Notes: generated by a model from the sequence alone, not told the origin. A stretch of DNA of 64,000 nt from Allorhizobium undicola ORS 992 = ATCC 700741 (GCF_000621665.1 NZ_JHXQ01000017.1:1-64000); one strand, 5' to 3'; shown: positions 34,720-44,213, counted from the first letter of the stretch. Made by a program: numbers and translations.

Positions 34720-35757
34720 ATGAAAGCCATAGTCATTCATGCCGCGAAGGATCTGCGTGTCGAAGAGCGAGAGGCCGATAGTCCCGGCCCCGGCGAAGTG
34801 GAGGTTGCGGTAGAAGCCGGCGGCATTTGCGGTTCGGACCTGCATTACTACAATCATGGCGGCTTCGGTGCGGTGCGCCTGCGCGAGCCGATGATCCTTG
34901 GCCATGAAGTGGCTGGCACGATCAAGGCGCTCGGTGCAGGTGTGTCCGGTCTTGCCGTTGGCGACCGGGTGGCCGTTTCCCCAAGCCGCCCTTGCAGCCA
35001 GTGCGAATACTGCCTGCGGGGCCAGCAGAACCATTGCTTCAACATGCGGTTTTACGGCTCTGCCATGCCGATGCCGCATATCCAGGGCGCCTTTCGCGAA
35101 CGCCTCGTAGCCCACGCCTGGCAGTGCCACAAGGTTGATGCCGGTGTTTCTATAAACGAGGCGGCCATGGCAGAACCCTTCGCCGTGACGCTCCATGCTG
35201 TGAAGCGGGCCGGTGCCTTGACCAACAAGCGCGTTCTGGTGACAGGCTGCGGTCCAATCGGCGCCTTGGCAATCATTGCGGCCCGCGCCCATGGCGCGCG
35301 CGAGATAGTCGCAACCGATGTGATGGATGGCGTGCTGAAAATGGCGCTTTCCGTGGGCGCCGACCGCGTCATCAACGTGGGTGAGGCGCCCGAACAGCTT
35401 GCCGCCTATGCGGAGGGCAAGGGCTATTTCGATGTGCATTTCGAGGCCTCGGGCAATGAACGTGCGGTACGATCCGGACTGGAAGTGCTGCGACCGGCTT
35501 CGACGCTGGTGCAGCTTGGCCTCGGCGGCGATGTCACCATTCCTCAGAACATGGTGGTCGCCAAGGAAATCGAGATGAAGGGCACCTTCCGCTTCCACGA
35601 GGAGTTCGGACTGGCCGTTGACCTGATCAACAAGCGCCGTGTCGATCTCAAACCCTTGCTCACCGCCACCTTCCCGCTTTCCGATGCCGTTGAAGCCTTC
35701 GAAACAGCCGCTGATCGCAACAGGTCCATGAAGGTGCAACTTGCCTTCGGAACTTGA
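34720..35757 (+). CDS. idnD: Zinc-dependent medium-chain dehydrogenase, L-idonate 5-dehydrogenase-like
   Basis: A 345-residue zinc alcohol dehydrogenase. Catalytic zinc ligands are C37, H62 and E63; the structural zinc cysteines C92, C95, C98 and C106 are all present; the Rossmann motif is V-T-G-C-G-P-I-G-A-L-A. Similarity to L-idonate/sorbitol dehydrogenases plus the neighbouring IdnO- and GntK-like genes suggests oxidation of L-idonate to 5-ketogluconate. Last gene of the operon, 10 nt after the hydroxyacid dehydrogenase. The exact polyol or aldonate substrate is not proven. Confidence 0.85.
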   Translation: MKAIVIHAAKDLRVEEREADSPGPGEVEVAVEAGGICGSDLHYYNHGGFGAVRLREPMILGHEVAGTIKALGAGVSGLAVGDRVAVSPSRPCSQCEYCLRGQQNHCFNMRFYGSAMPMPHIQGAFRERLVAHAWQCHKVDAGVSINEAAMAEPFAVTLHAVKRAGALTNKRVLVTGCGPIGALAIIAARAHGAREIVATDVMDGVLKMALSVGADRVINVGEAPEQLAAYAEGKGYFDVHFEASGNERAVRSGLEVLRPASTLVQLGLGGDVTIPQNMVVAKEIEMKGTFRFHEEFGLAVDLINKRRVDLKPLLTATFPLSDAVEAFETAADRNRSMKVQLAFGT

Positions 35758-35971
35758 GAGCGCCGGTTGCGAGCGCTGAAAGATGGTGCGCCGCTGCGAA
35801 AAGTAGTGGCGCATTTTTCTTTTATATGCAGTACGAATAATATAGTGATTGCAGAATATCTTAAAAAATATATTTCCTATATATATTTAAAAATGTAAAA
35901 ACCTTCGGAATTTAAACATTTCTTATGATTGATGCAGCAAGTCTTGGCAATTATCGATTGCGAGGCCCGAA

Positions 35972-38329
35972 ATGTTTAGCATCAAGAGAATTCTGATCAG
36001 TCTTTTCCTCCTTCTGGGGGTAACGGTCGCCTATATGGCCGGTAGCGAGGTCTACACTGCGTATGGCCATATGAAAAATCAGCAAAATGTCGTTTCCTAT
36101 GCGGAGGCCAACCGGGCCGTTTTCAATTTTCTGGTGAATTATCGCCTCGAGCGCGGTCGATCCAACACCACGTTTTTGAGCACTCTCGAGAAAACACCGG
36201 AAGTGGGCAAGGATGTTCCGAAATTCCGCGCTGCCGTCGATGAAGCCGCGGCTGAGTTGAGAACTGCTCTCGAAAATCTTTCCTCCCCGAGCGTGCGGAC
36301 GCCGATCGAAAAGGCTTTGCTCGATTATCAGAATATCAAGGCAAACCGGGCAAAGATCGATGCCGAGTTTGCCAAGCCCTTGGAAAGCCGTGACAAACAG
36401 CTGAATGCCATGCAGATGAGCAATGGCCAGGCCACGCTGACACTCCTCGAAGGCGCCTCCGCCGCGGCCGAGCGTGAGATCATGGCGATGGACAGCGATA
36501 TGGCTGCCTTTGTCGATATTCGTGCTTTTGCCTGGGGCGCCCGCGCATCGGCAGGCAACGAGGCCACGGTGATGAACCTTGCCTTCACCAAGGCGCGGGA
36601 ACTTACAACCAAGGATATTTCCGACATCATCTCCTATCGTGCTCAATCGCTGCTGCACTGGAGCAATGTCGAGGCGATTATCGGGCATCCGGCGATAACG
36701 CCGGAGCTTAAAAAGAGCTTCCAGACGGCATCCGAAACCTATTTCACCGGCAAGACGTGGGAACTCCAGAACAAGGTGTTCGATGCGATCGTCAATCGCC
36801 AGCCGCTTCCTGTCGAGTTGCAGGAGTGGATGCCGGGCAATAGTGCGGCGCAAGTGACCATTGCAAACATGGCCGTTGCGGCCGTGAACGCACTGAAGGA
36901 TGCAGCCCTGACGCGCGAAGCTGAAGCGGTTTCCAGCCTGGTGTTCTTTATCGGTCTGCTTGCCGTCGTGCTGGCGGTCAGCATCGCCGGTCTTGCCATC
37001 ATTGTTCGCCGTGTCACCAAGCCGATCGGCGCATTGACCTTCTCGATGAACCAGCTGGCAGAGGGCAACACGCAACGAGCCATTCCCTTTGCGGAGAAGT
37101 CGGACGAAATCGGTGAGATGGCCCGTGCCGTTCAGGTGTTTCGCGATGCCGCGATCCGCAACGCCCAGCTTGAAGCAGAGGCCGAGGACAATCGCCGCCG
37201 CTCGGAGGCCGAGCGCGTCGAATTGCAGCGCCGGGCCGAAGAAGAGGCCAATGACCGTCTCAACAAGGCGACCGGCTCTTTGGCAAGCGGTCTGAAGCGT
37301 CTTGCCGCTGGCGATATGCTGTGTGAAATCCAGGAGCAGTTTGCACCGCAATTCGAGGCCTTGCGTCACGACTTCAACACCTCTGTCGCGCAATTGCGCG
37401 ATGCATTGGTGGCCGTCGGCAATTCCGCCAGCGTGGTGCGGAGCGGCAGCAGCGAGATTTCCAGTGCTTCCGACAATCTTGCCAAGCGCACGGAGCAGCA
37501 GGCCGCTTCGCTTGAAGAAACGGCGGCCGCCCTTGAGGAAATCACCGCCAATGTAAAGGCGACAACCCACCGCACCGGCGAGGCCCGCGACATCGTGCGC
37601 AACACCCGCGCCAAGGCCGAGCATTCCGGCGTAGTCGTCGGCAATGCCGTCACTGCCATGGGCCGCATCGAGCAGGCCTCGCAGCAGATCGGCCAGATCA
37701 TCGGCGTGATCGACGAAATCGCCTTCCAGACCAATCTTCTGGCGTTGAATGCCGGTGTGGAAGCCGCGCGTGCCGGTGAAGCGGGCAAAGGCTTTGCCGT
37801 TGTCGCGCAGGAAGTGCGCGAGCTTGCCCAGCGCTCGGCCAATGCCGCCAAGGAGATCAAGGCCCTGATCGCCAACTCCGCCGTGGCTGTGGGCGAAGGC
37901 GTGAAGCTGGTGGACGATACCGGCAAGGGATTGACGGAAATTGCCGACCTTGTGCAGGCCATCAACCAGCATATGGACGCCATTGCCACCGCCGCGCAGG
38001 AGCAATCCGTTGGTCTGGGCGAGGTGAACACCGCCGTAAACCACATGGATCAGGCCACACAGCAGAACGCCGCCATGGTAGAGGAAATGAATGCCGCGAG
38101 TGCTGGTCTGGCGCGGGAATCGGCAAAGCTCGGCGAGCTTCTGGCGAGCTTCAAAACAGGTGATCAGAAACCAGGCTCAATAGCTGGTGCGCCGCTTGCC
38201 ACGCAAGCCCCGGCAAGAGCAGTGAACGAGCGGCCAGCAACGGTAAACAGGCCCATGCGTGCTCCGGCTGTCAGCAGTCGTGGCGGGGCTGCACTGGCGG
38301 TCAAGATGGATAACTGGGAGGAATTTTAA
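35972..38329 (+). CDS. Methyl-accepting chemotaxis protein
   Basis: A 785-residue transmembrane receptor: TM1 at about 5-27, a periplasmic sensor (28-315) that resembles the nitrate/nitrite-sensing NIT type ([12 protein letters not shown]), TM2 at about 320-345, HAMP after it, and the MCP signalling domain. The signalling tip [20 protein letters not shown] is intact. The protein ends N-W-E-E-F, a CheR/CheB-tethering pentapeptide like NWETF, after a flexible Pro/Ala tail. No che genes are nearby. The upstream region is strikingly AT-rich (35815-35935), which may hold the promoter. Confidence 0.93.
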   Translation: MFSIKRILISLFLLLGVTVAYMAGSEVYTAYGHMKNQQNVVSYAEANRAVFNFLVNYRLERGRSNTTFLSTLEKTPEVGKDVPKFRAAVDEAAAELRTALENLSSPSVRTPIEKALLDYQNIKANRAKIDAEFAKPLESRDKQLNAMQMSNGQATLTLLEGASAAAEREIMAMDSDMAAFVDIRAFAWGARASAGNEATVMNLAFTKARELTTKDISDIISYRAQSLLHWSNVEAIIGHPAITPELKKSFQTASETYFTGKTWELQNKVFDAIVNRQPLPVELQEWMPGNSAAQVTIANMAVAAVNALKDAALTREAEAVSSLVFFIGLLAVVLAVSIAGLAIIVRRVTKPIGALTFSMNQLAEGNTQRAIPFAEKSDEIGEMARAVQVFRDAAIRNAQLEAEAEDNRRRSEAERVELQRRAEEEANDRLNKATGSLASGLKRLAAGDMLCEIQEQFAPQFEALRHDFNTSVAQLRDALVAVGNSASVVRSGSSEISSASDNLAKRTEQQAASLEETAAALEEITANVKATTHRTGEARDIVRNTRAKAEHSGVVVGNAVTAMGRIEQASQQIGQIIGVIDEIAFQTNLLALNAGVEAARAGEAGKGFAVVAQEVRELAQRSANAAKEIKALIANSAVAVGEGVKLVDDTGKGLTEIADLVQAINQHMDAIATAAQEQSVGLGEVNTAVNHMDQATQQNAAMVEEMNAASAGLARESAKLGELLASFKTGDQKPGSIAGAPLATQAPARAVNERPATVNRPMRAPAVSSRGGAALAVKMDNWEEF

Positions 38330-38446
38330 GGCGTCGTCCGATCCGAGAAAATCGGGGAAATCCGGGAATATTCCTCAAATATAAACGTCAGACCGGCTCA
38401 GTGTTTGCTAGTAAAGCTGAGACGCTTGTCTACTGAGGCGGAAAAT

Positions 38447-38484
38447 AAAGGAGGCGGGGATGCGCAAGCGTCCTCGCCTCCTTT
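38447..38484 (+). terminator. Terminator downstream of the chemoreceptor gene
   Basis: AAAGGAGGCGGGGA (38447-38460) pairs with TCCTCGCCTCCTTT (38471-38484) with one mismatch, around a 10-nt loop, and is followed by GCATTTTT. It is long and A/T-flanked, so it could work in both directions. Confidence 0.75.
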
Positions 38485-38610
38485 GCATTTTTCCCCGGCC
38501 TTCAAAAAATCGGCGGTCCGTGGTTGCTGGGCGTTCTTGGGTAATTCCTTATTTCGGAATCTAAACAAGCGAAAATCTGGCGCAGAGTGAGTGGGGCACG
38601 GGGTTTTCGC

Positions 38611-38712
38611 TACTGCATAATTCCTTAAATCGGAATCGATTTAAGGTGAAAATTATGCAGCAGATTTAAAGTGTTACAGCGCCGTGCGTTTGATAAAACG
38701 CTCGGCGCTTTA
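38611..38712 (-). repeat. Bru-RS palindromic repeat, copy 3 (divergent)
   Basis: Opposite orientation to copies 1, 2 and 4, bounded by TA at 38611-38612 and 38711-38712. It is 102 bp, 4 bp shorter than the others: hairpin A has CAGCGCCGTGCG in place of the usual CAGCGTCCTTTGTGCG, and its other arm is CGCTCGGCGCTT. Hairpin B matches the other copies. The shorter hairpin A resembles the solo palindrome found around copy 6. Confidence 0.85.
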
Positions 38713-38738
38713 ATGATGAAAAGCGGCTGGGCGCTTGC

Positions 38739-38771
38739 AAAAAAACGGCGTTTGCCTTCGGCCGGTTTTTT
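38739..38771. terminator. Hairpin with A/T flanks after Bru-RS copy 3
   Basis: AAAAAACGGC and GCCGGTTTTTT form a stem with one bulged base around an 11-nt loop and are followed by TTTTTT on the plus strand. No plus-strand gene ends directly before it, so it may insulate the downstream gene. Confidence 0.45.
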
Positions 38772-39043
38772 AAACACGCTAAGCTCTATTCGAAGTGCAT
38801 ATCTGATGCTAGTATGTCAGTAGTAAGTTTAACCGTGGGCCGGTCAATCCGGGCACGGCAATGGCTGGAGCCGATTTTTACGCATTCATCGGGAGGTTGA
38901 GCCGGGGCACCCAGAGATGGGTGGTACAGTTCACGAAAGATTTTAAGGAGCCATCTTCGAAGAGGTTGAGGGCAGGAATTGGAGTGTCTGCCCTCAGACC
39001 ATTTGCTCCGAAGTTGGCTGATTTTCATATTCGGGAGGATAAA

Positions 39044-41791
39044 ATGGTACCGCACATTCGCCGCCGGACATTGCTGGCAGCAACCGCGACAGCTGCGCTG
39101 TCCGCCGGCATTTCCCTTTCTGGTTCCACGCAGGCGGCAGGTCAGGCCGGGGCCGGGCAAGCTCAATCGCCCGGCGCTCGTGTCCGTTGGCTGGATGGCA
39201 CAGCACCCGTTGTGGATGAGGGGCAATGCTGGGGGCAGGCATGGCCAAGGGGAACACGCTATGCCAAGGACGGCTATAGTCTGGTGACGGAAAGCGGTGC
39301 GGTGGCAGGTCTGCAAAGCTGGCCGCTGGGATGGTGGCCGGACGGTTCGATCAAGTGGACCGGTCATGCGGCTGCGGCAGGCACGGTGCCCGCAATCGGC
39401 GGCGTTGTTCAGCCCGGCCTCGTCCAGCCCGACGTCGCAGCAGCCAGTGCCTCCTTGCGCGTCGAAAAGGGCGAGGGTGTTACGGTAAACTGTGCAGGTG
39501 TGGTTTGGCATGTGCCGGGCCGTGGACCTGCGCTGATCCGTTCGGCCACGATCGGCAGCAATCATGTTCTGGCGGAGATCGCTCTGGTGGCCACGGCCCA
39601 GGATCAGCCTGATGACGAGGCGGGGGCGGTGAGCCGCCGCACCGCTTACGAAAGCCATATCGAAACACTGGTCGTAGAACAGGATGGGCCGCTGCGGGCA
39701 GTGCTGCGGCTTGAAGGCAACCACCGCGACGGCGAGGGGTCAGGCTGGCTTCCTTTCTCTCTTCGGCTTTATTTTCATGCCGGGTCGCAATGCGTACGCA
39801 TTGTCCATAGCATGATTTTCGATGGGGATCCGGCCAAATCGTTCATTCGCGGATTGGGCCTGCGCGGGCAGGTTCCCATGCGGGGCGCCCTGCATGACCG
39901 GCATATCCGGTTTGGCGGGGAAAATGGTGGCCTGTGGGCAGAAGCCGTGCGGCCTTTGACGGGCTTGCGCCGTGACCCCGGCAAGGAGTTTCGCGCGGCG
40001 CAGATCGCCGGTCGGGCAACGCCCGATCTGGCAAGCATGGCGCCCAAGGTGCGCGATGTCTTGCAATATGTGCCCGCCTGGGGTGATTTTACCCTGTCCC
40101 AGCCTAATAGCGAGGGCTTTACGATCCGCAAGCGCACCGCTGAAGGGCATGGCTGGATCACGGCAGATACGGCAGGCCGCGCACCGGGCCTTGGTTACTG
40201 CGGTTCGCCGCAAGGGGGCGTGGCCTTTGGCCTTGGCGACTTCTGGCAACGCGCGCCGGTTCGTCTGGACATTCGCAAGGCAGGGAGCGACATGGCGGAT
40301 TTTACCATGTGGTATCACGCACCCGATGCGCCGCCCATGGACATGCGTTTTTATCATGACGGGCTGGGCGAGACGAATTATTACCTTCAGAACAAGGCGC
40401 TGGATATTACCTACGAGGATTACCAGCCCGACTGGGGCACGCCGGTGGGCATTGCGCGCACGACGGAGTTTCGCATCTGGGCGCTCGCCGCGACACCTTC
40501 TCGCGACGATCTGGCCAACATGTCGGCGCTGGTGGCCAAGCCTCCGCGCCTTGTTGCAGACAGTGCCTCCCTTCAGGCTGCCGGGGTGTTCGGCATCTGG
40601 AAAGCGCCCGACAGGGCAAGTCCGGCGCTGGCGAAGATCGAGGACCGCGCCCGCAACGAGATCGACTTCTATCTCGGACAGATCGAGCAGCGCCGCTGGT
40701 ACGGATTTTGGGATTATGGCGATGTCATGCACAGCTATGACAATGATCGGCATGTCTGGCGCTATGATATTGGTGGTTTTGCCTGGGATAACAGCGAGCT
40801 GTCCACCGATCTCTGGCTCTGGTATTCTTATTTGCGGACGGGACGGGCGGATGTGTTTCGCATGGCCGAAGCCATGGGCCGCCACACCGGCGAAGTGGAT
40901 GTCTATCATACCGGCCGTTTCAAAGGCCTCGGCACCCGCCACGGCGTTCAGCATTGGGCTGACAGCTCCAAGCAGCCGCGCATTTCCAACGCCGCCTATC
41001 GGCGTATCTATTATTTCCTGACCGCAGATGAGCGGGCTGGCGACCTCATGCGGGAGTTGCTGGGGGCCGAGGAGCGCTTGGGCGACATCGACATCGAGCG
41101 CAAAACGGCGGATGTCGAGGCACCGGGCGGCACCCGGCCCCGTCCTCCGGCGGGACAGGTGGAAATGTCGTTCGGCTCGGTTTGGGGTTCTCTGGCCTCG
41201 GCCTGGCTTGCGGAGTGGGAAAGAACGGGGGACACACGCTGGCGTGACAGGCTGGTGGCAGGCATGGAGTCCATCGCGGCATTGCCGGATCAATGGTTTG
41301 CGGGCACGGGGTTTTATGAGCTGGCCAGCGGTCGTTATCGCAGCCAGGTGCGTGGCGTGGATATTGCCCACCTCAACGGCGCGTTCGGGGTGTTCGAGCT
41401 TCATGCCGAGTTGCTGGAGCTTGTGGATGTGCCTGCCTATCGCGAGGCATGGCTGGATTATTGCGAATATTACAATGCCTCGGCCGAGGACTTCCAGCGC
41501 AAGACCAAGGCTGAGTGGAAGCCGCGGGGCCTTCGCCAGGGTCATGCCCGGTTCACGGCCTATGCGGCGGTCATGCGCAAGCGGCCTGATCTGGCGAAAC
41601 GCGCCTGGGAGGAATTTGCCAGTCAGGGTGACAGGCCCGACCGCGTGGCCTCCAACCCCGCTTCGCGCAAAGCTGGGAACTCCGTGTTGAAGCCGGTGGA
41701 TGAGATCGTCGGGATTTCCACCAATGATGCCGCCCAATGGGGGTTGAATGCGATACAATTGACGGTGCTCATTCCCGAAACGGCGACCTGA
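39044..41791 (+). CDS. Tat-exported YetA / exo-rhamnogalacturonan-lyase-like protein
   Basis: A 915-residue protein that I place, by overall pattern, in the PcRGLX/YetA (rhamnogalacturonan exolyase-like) family; confidence in the family is moderate. The N-terminus R-R-R-T-L-L-A-A-T-A-T-A-A-L is a twin-arginine signal with cleavage near T-Q-A-A-G, so a folded, possibly metal-bound enzyme would reach the periplasm. The C-terminal half (about 520-850) is rich in W/Y and reads like an alpha/alpha toroid of a polysaccharide-acting enzyme. GGGAGGA precedes the ATG. Neighbouring LacI and inositol-type dehydrogenases suggest it supplies a sugar or uronate to that pathway. No typical polysaccharide-lyase catalytic motif could be identified by eye. 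Confidence 0.7.
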   Translation: MVPHIRRRTLLAATATAALSAGISLSGSTQAAGQAGAGQAQSPGARVRWLDGTAPVVDEGQCWGQAWPRGTRYAKDGYSLVTESGAVAGLQSWPLGWWPDGSIKWTGHAAAAGTVPAIGGVVQPGLVQPDVAAASASLRVEKGEGVTVNCAGVVWHVPGRGPALIRSATIGSNHVLAEIALVATAQDQPDDEAGAVSRRTAYESHIETLVVEQDGPLRAVLRLEGNHRDGEGSGWLPFSLRLYFHAGSQCVRIVHSMIFDGDPAKSFIRGLGLRGQVPMRGALHDRHIRFGGENGGLWAEAVRPLTGLRRDPGKEFRAAQIAGRATPDLASMAPKVRDVLQYVPAWGDFTLSQPNSEGFTIRKRTAEGHGWITADTAGRAPGLGYCGSPQGGVAFGLGDFWQRAPVRLDIRKAGSDMADFTMWYHAPDAPPMDMRFYHDGLGETNYYLQNKALDITYEDYQPDWGTPVGIARTTEFRIWALAATPSRDDLANMSALVAKPPRLVADSASLQAAGVFGIWKAPDRASPALAKIEDRARNEIDFYLGQIEQRRWYGFWDYGDVMHSYDNDRHVWRYDIGGFAWDNSELSTDLWLWYSYLRTGRADVFRMAEAMGRHTGEVDVYHTGRFKGLGTRHGVQHWADSSKQPRISNAAYRRIYYFLTADERAGDLMRELLGAEERLGDIDIERKTADVEAPGGTRPRPPAGQVEMSFGSVWGSLASAWLAEWERTGDTRWRDRLVAGMESIAALPDQWFAGTGFYELASGRYRSQVRGVDIAHLNGAFGVFELHAELLELVDVPAYREAWLDYCEYYNASAEDFQRKTKAEWKPRGLRQGHARFTAYAAVMRKRPDLAKRAWEEFASQGDRPDRVASNPASRKAGNSVLKPVDEIVGISTNDAAQWGLNAIQLTVLIPETAT

Positions 41792-41859
41792 TAGCCGGTT
41801 GAGTGCCGGGTCTGCGGCGAGAGCCGCAACGGGACAAGAGAGTCTGCTCCGCTTTTGAG

Positions 41860-42873
41860 TCAGCAGTTTTCGATCAGGTGGATATGCACCGGAGTAATCA
41901 GGGAGGCGGGCGGTTGTTCTGCCCGCCCGAAATGCGCGCCCAGCGTTTCCACGGCTGTGCGCACCTCCTGGACGGGATCCTGATCGATGATGGCGTCGAT
42001 CAGGCCCGCCTTCAGCAGGCTTCGATATTCCGGTGTCAATTCGTGGGTGATGAAGACGACATCCTGACGCCCAAGCGCTTTGAGAGCCTCCACCACCGGC
42101 TGTGCGCCTGCCGATGCATTGTAGACGCCGCGCAGCGACGGATTGCGGCGCAGGGCCTGATAGACAAGTTCCCCAGCGCGTTCGCCCTGTTCAAGGCTTT
42201 CCTGCACCGCTTCCATATGGCAGGCCGGGTGCCGCTCGCGCAGCACAGCCTGAAAACCGCTGACGCGCTCCTGTTGGCCCACCATGTTGAACATGCCGGC
42301 AATGGCCATGACCGCGCCGCCTTCACGGCCCAGAAACCGTCCCATCAACGTTCCGGCCAGCCGTCCGGCGCTGTAGTTGTCGGGGCCGATATAACGGTGG
42401 CTTTCAAGGCCCGGCATGTCCGTCGCCAGCGTAATGACCGGCTTGCCCGCTTCGGTGAATACGGAAAGCGCTGCCGCAATATCGGCGTCATAGGCGCTGA
42501 CAATGACAATTCCATCATGATTAGCGGCAAGTCCGGTAATGCGGCGCGCCGTCTGCCCGCCGCGGGCGGGATCGATGTGGTGCAGGCGAAATTGCATGTT
42601 GAACTGCGGATAGCTGCGATTTGCCTGTTCGAAGCCGCGCTGTATCGCGGCGTGAAAGGGATTGGAGGGGGGCTGCGTCATCACGGCGATCCGCAGCGTC
42701 CGCGCGGCACGCTGATTGAGGGCGCGGTCAAGGCCCAGCTGTCTTGCCGCCGCCAGCACGGCCTTCTCGCGGGCTTCGGTCACGCCGCCGCGATTGTTCA
42801 GCACCCGATCGACCGTGGAGGCGGAAACGCCAGCGAGCCTTGCGACGTCGCTTGCCGTAGTCTTGCGTGCCAT
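41860..42873 (-). CDS. LacI-family transcriptional regulator
   Basis: About 337 residues from the ATG at 42873. The LacI helix-turn-helix is T-A-S-D-V-A-R-L-A-G-V-S-A-S-T-V-D-R-V-L-N-N-R-G-G-V, with the D-R-V-L-N variant common in rhizobial polyol and inositol regulators. A periplasmic-binding-protein-like sugar domain follows (about 65-335). Upstream in-frame ATGs at 42888 and 42915 are possible alternative starts. It is divergent from the inositol-type dehydrogenase operon and convergent with the Tat-exported protein, so it probably controls the cluster. Confidence 0.9.
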   Translation of the reverse strand: MARKTTASDVARLAGVSASTVDRVLNNRGGVTEAREKAVLAAARQLGLDRALNQRAARTLRIAVMTQPPSNPFHAAIQRGFEQANRSYPQFNMQFRLHHIDPARGGQTARRITGLAANHDGIVIVSAYDADIAAALSVFTEAGKPVITLATDMPGLESHRYIGPDNYSAGRLAGTLMGRFLGREGGAVMAIAGMFNMVGQQERVSGFQAVLRERHPACHMEAVQESLEQGERAGELVYQALRRNPSLRGVYNASAGAQPVVEALKALGRQDVVFITHELTPEYRSLLKAGLIDAIIDQDPVQEVRTAVETLGAHFGRAEQPPASLITPVHIHLIENC

Positions 42874-43192
42874 ATGTGCGGATCCCATGGAAAAAATTTG
42901 AAGAGATTTCTTCAAGAATGCCGTTTTTTCCGCCCTGCGGCCAGCCTATTTTGCCACGCAAGGGTAAAAGCATGATCCGGCCGGAGTGAGATGAGGACCG
43001 GCAAGATTATGCTTCTACAAGAAAACCTTACAGCGCCGTACGTTTTATCAAACGCACAAAGGACGCTGTAACACTTTAAAGCTGCTGCATAATTTTCACC
43101 TTAAATCGATTCCGATTTAAGGAATTATGCAGTAGGGCGCCGATCTCTTTCAGTCAGATCGAAAAGCGCCCTAAATACCGGGAGGAGTATCC
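42874..43192. promoter_or_regulatory. Divergent region LacI gene / inositol-type operon, with Bru-RS copy 4
   Basis: A 319-bp interval whose right third is Bru-RS copy 4 (43029-43134), leaving only 58 bp between the repeat and the first dehydrogenase gene. The promoter of that operon is therefore either inside or left of the repeat. GGGAGGA precedes 43193. I found no clear LacI operator palindrome in the non-repeat part. Confidence 0.45.
43029..43134 (+). repeat. Bru-RS palindromic repeat, copy 4
   Basis: A 106-bp element bounded by TA at 43029-43030 and 43133-43134, in the same orientation as copies 1 and 2, with the same two-hairpin layout. Hairpin A has one change (CGTACG for CGTGCG). It lies in the 5' region of the inositol-type operon and may be transcribed as part of its leader. 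Confidence 0.9.
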
Positions 43193-44200
43193 ATGATCGA
43201 ACTTGCCTTGTTTGGCGCTGGCCGTATCGGCCAGGTCCACGCACTGAACCTTGCCGCCCTTCCTGATGTGCGGGTGAAATATATTATCGATCCTTTCGCC
43301 AATGCCGCCTGCGAGGCGCTGGCTGCCAAAATCGGCGCCCGCCTCGTCGATGCCGACACCGCCTTTGCCGATCCGGCGCTGACGGGTGTGGTGGTGGCAA
43401 GTTCCACCGATAGCCACGCCGATCTCTTGCTGCGGGCCGTGGCCGAGCGCAAGGCGATTTTCTGCGAAAAGCCCATCAGCCTTGATTTTACCACGGCGGA
43501 AACCGTGGCGAAGCGCGTCGAAGCCTCGGATGTGCCGGTCATGCTCGGCTTCCAGCGCCGCTACGATCCCAATTTCCGCGCCGTGCGGGAGCGTATCGCT
43601 GGCGGAAGCAGCGGCAGGCTGGAACAATTGGTCATGCATACCCGCGATCCCGGCCCGCCGCCGGTGTCCTATGTGAAAGTCTCCGGCGGCATGTTGCGCG
43701 ATCAGGCCATCCATGATTTCGACCAGGCGCGCTATATGAGCGGCGAAGAGATCGTTTCCGTCTATGCCGTCGGCAATTGCCAGATCGACAGCGCAATTGG
43801 CGCGGCTGGCGATATTGACAGCCTGCTGGTGACGATGCTTACGGCTTCCGGCACGATGATCCAGATGTCGAACAATCGTCGCGGCCCGCTTGGTTACGAC
43901 CAGCGGCTGGAAGCCCATTGTGCCCGTGAGGTTCTGTTCATCGACAATCGCCCGCAGACGGATATTCGCATCGCCAGCAGCGCGGGCGAGTTGCGCGCCC
44001 AGCCGATGGATTATTTCATCAGCCGTTTCGAAGCCGCTTATCGCAGCGAGATGGTGGATTTCATCGCCATGATCCGCGATGGCGCCAAGCCGCTGGCCAC
44101 CATTCGCGATGGCCTTGAGGCGCAGCGTCTGGCGGAAGCCGCGCTGGTATCGATTGCATCCGGCGCGCCGGTGCGCCTGTCTGCCGACTGGAAACCCTGA
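43193..44200 (+). CDS. iolG: Inositol 2-dehydrogenase-like (Gfo/Idh/MocA)
   Basis: A 335-residue NAD-dependent dehydrogenase. The N-terminal Rossmann motif G-A-G-R-I-G-Q-V-H-A is at 8-17, and E-K-P-I-S-L-D at about 93-99 carries the catalytic lysine. The G-G-M-L-R-D-Q-A-I-H-D-F-D segment is typical of IolG inositol dehydrogenases. It would oxidise myo-inositol or a related cyclitol to the inosose. First gene of a four-gene operon, directly followed by an inosose dehydratase-like gene. The symbol is by similarity; other Gfo/Idh substrates are possible. Confidence 0.85.
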   Translation: MIELALFGAGRIGQVHALNLAALPDVRVKYIIDPFANAACEALAAKIGARLVDADTAFADPALTGVVVASSTDSHADLLLRAVAERKAIFCEKPISLDFTTAETVAKRVEASDVPVMLGFQRRYDPNFRAVRERIAGGSSGRLEQLVMHTRDPGPPPVSYVKVSGGMLRDQAIHDFDQARYMSGEEIVSVYAVGNCQIDSAIGAAGDIDSLLVTMLTASGTMIQMSNNRRGPLGYDQRLEAHCAREVLFIDNRPQTDIRIASSAGELRAQPMDYFISRFEAAYRSEMVDFIAMIRDGAKPLATIRDGLEAQRLAEAALVSIASGAPVRLSADWKP

Positions 44201-44213
44201 GCGAGATTTCAAC

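Larger units (their letters stand above)
38330..39043. other. 714-bp intergenic region: terminator, Bru-RS, hairpin, leader
   Basis: From left to right: the chemoreceptor terminator (38447-38484), Bru-RS copy 3 (38611-38712), a second hairpin (38739-38771) and about 270 bp leading to the Tat-exported protein gene. An open frame continuous with that gene starts at 38861, but the ribosome-binding site and twin-arginine signal place the real start at 39044. I see no other gene. Confidence 0.55.

Noticed and set aside
35951..38044. 697-codon minus-strand frame inside the chemoreceptor gene
   Set aside because: Shadow of the MCP coding frame. The plus-strand frame shows transmembrane, HAMP and signalling motifs; this one shows none.
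38861..39043. N-terminal extension of the Tat-exported protein
   Set aside because: It would bury the twin-arginine signal 60 residues in; 39044 has GGGAGGA and places the signal at the N-terminus.
39740..41758. 672-codon minus-strand frame inside the Tat-exported protein gene
   Set aside because: Shadow frame with no start signal; the plus strand has a clear Tat signal and ribosome-binding site.
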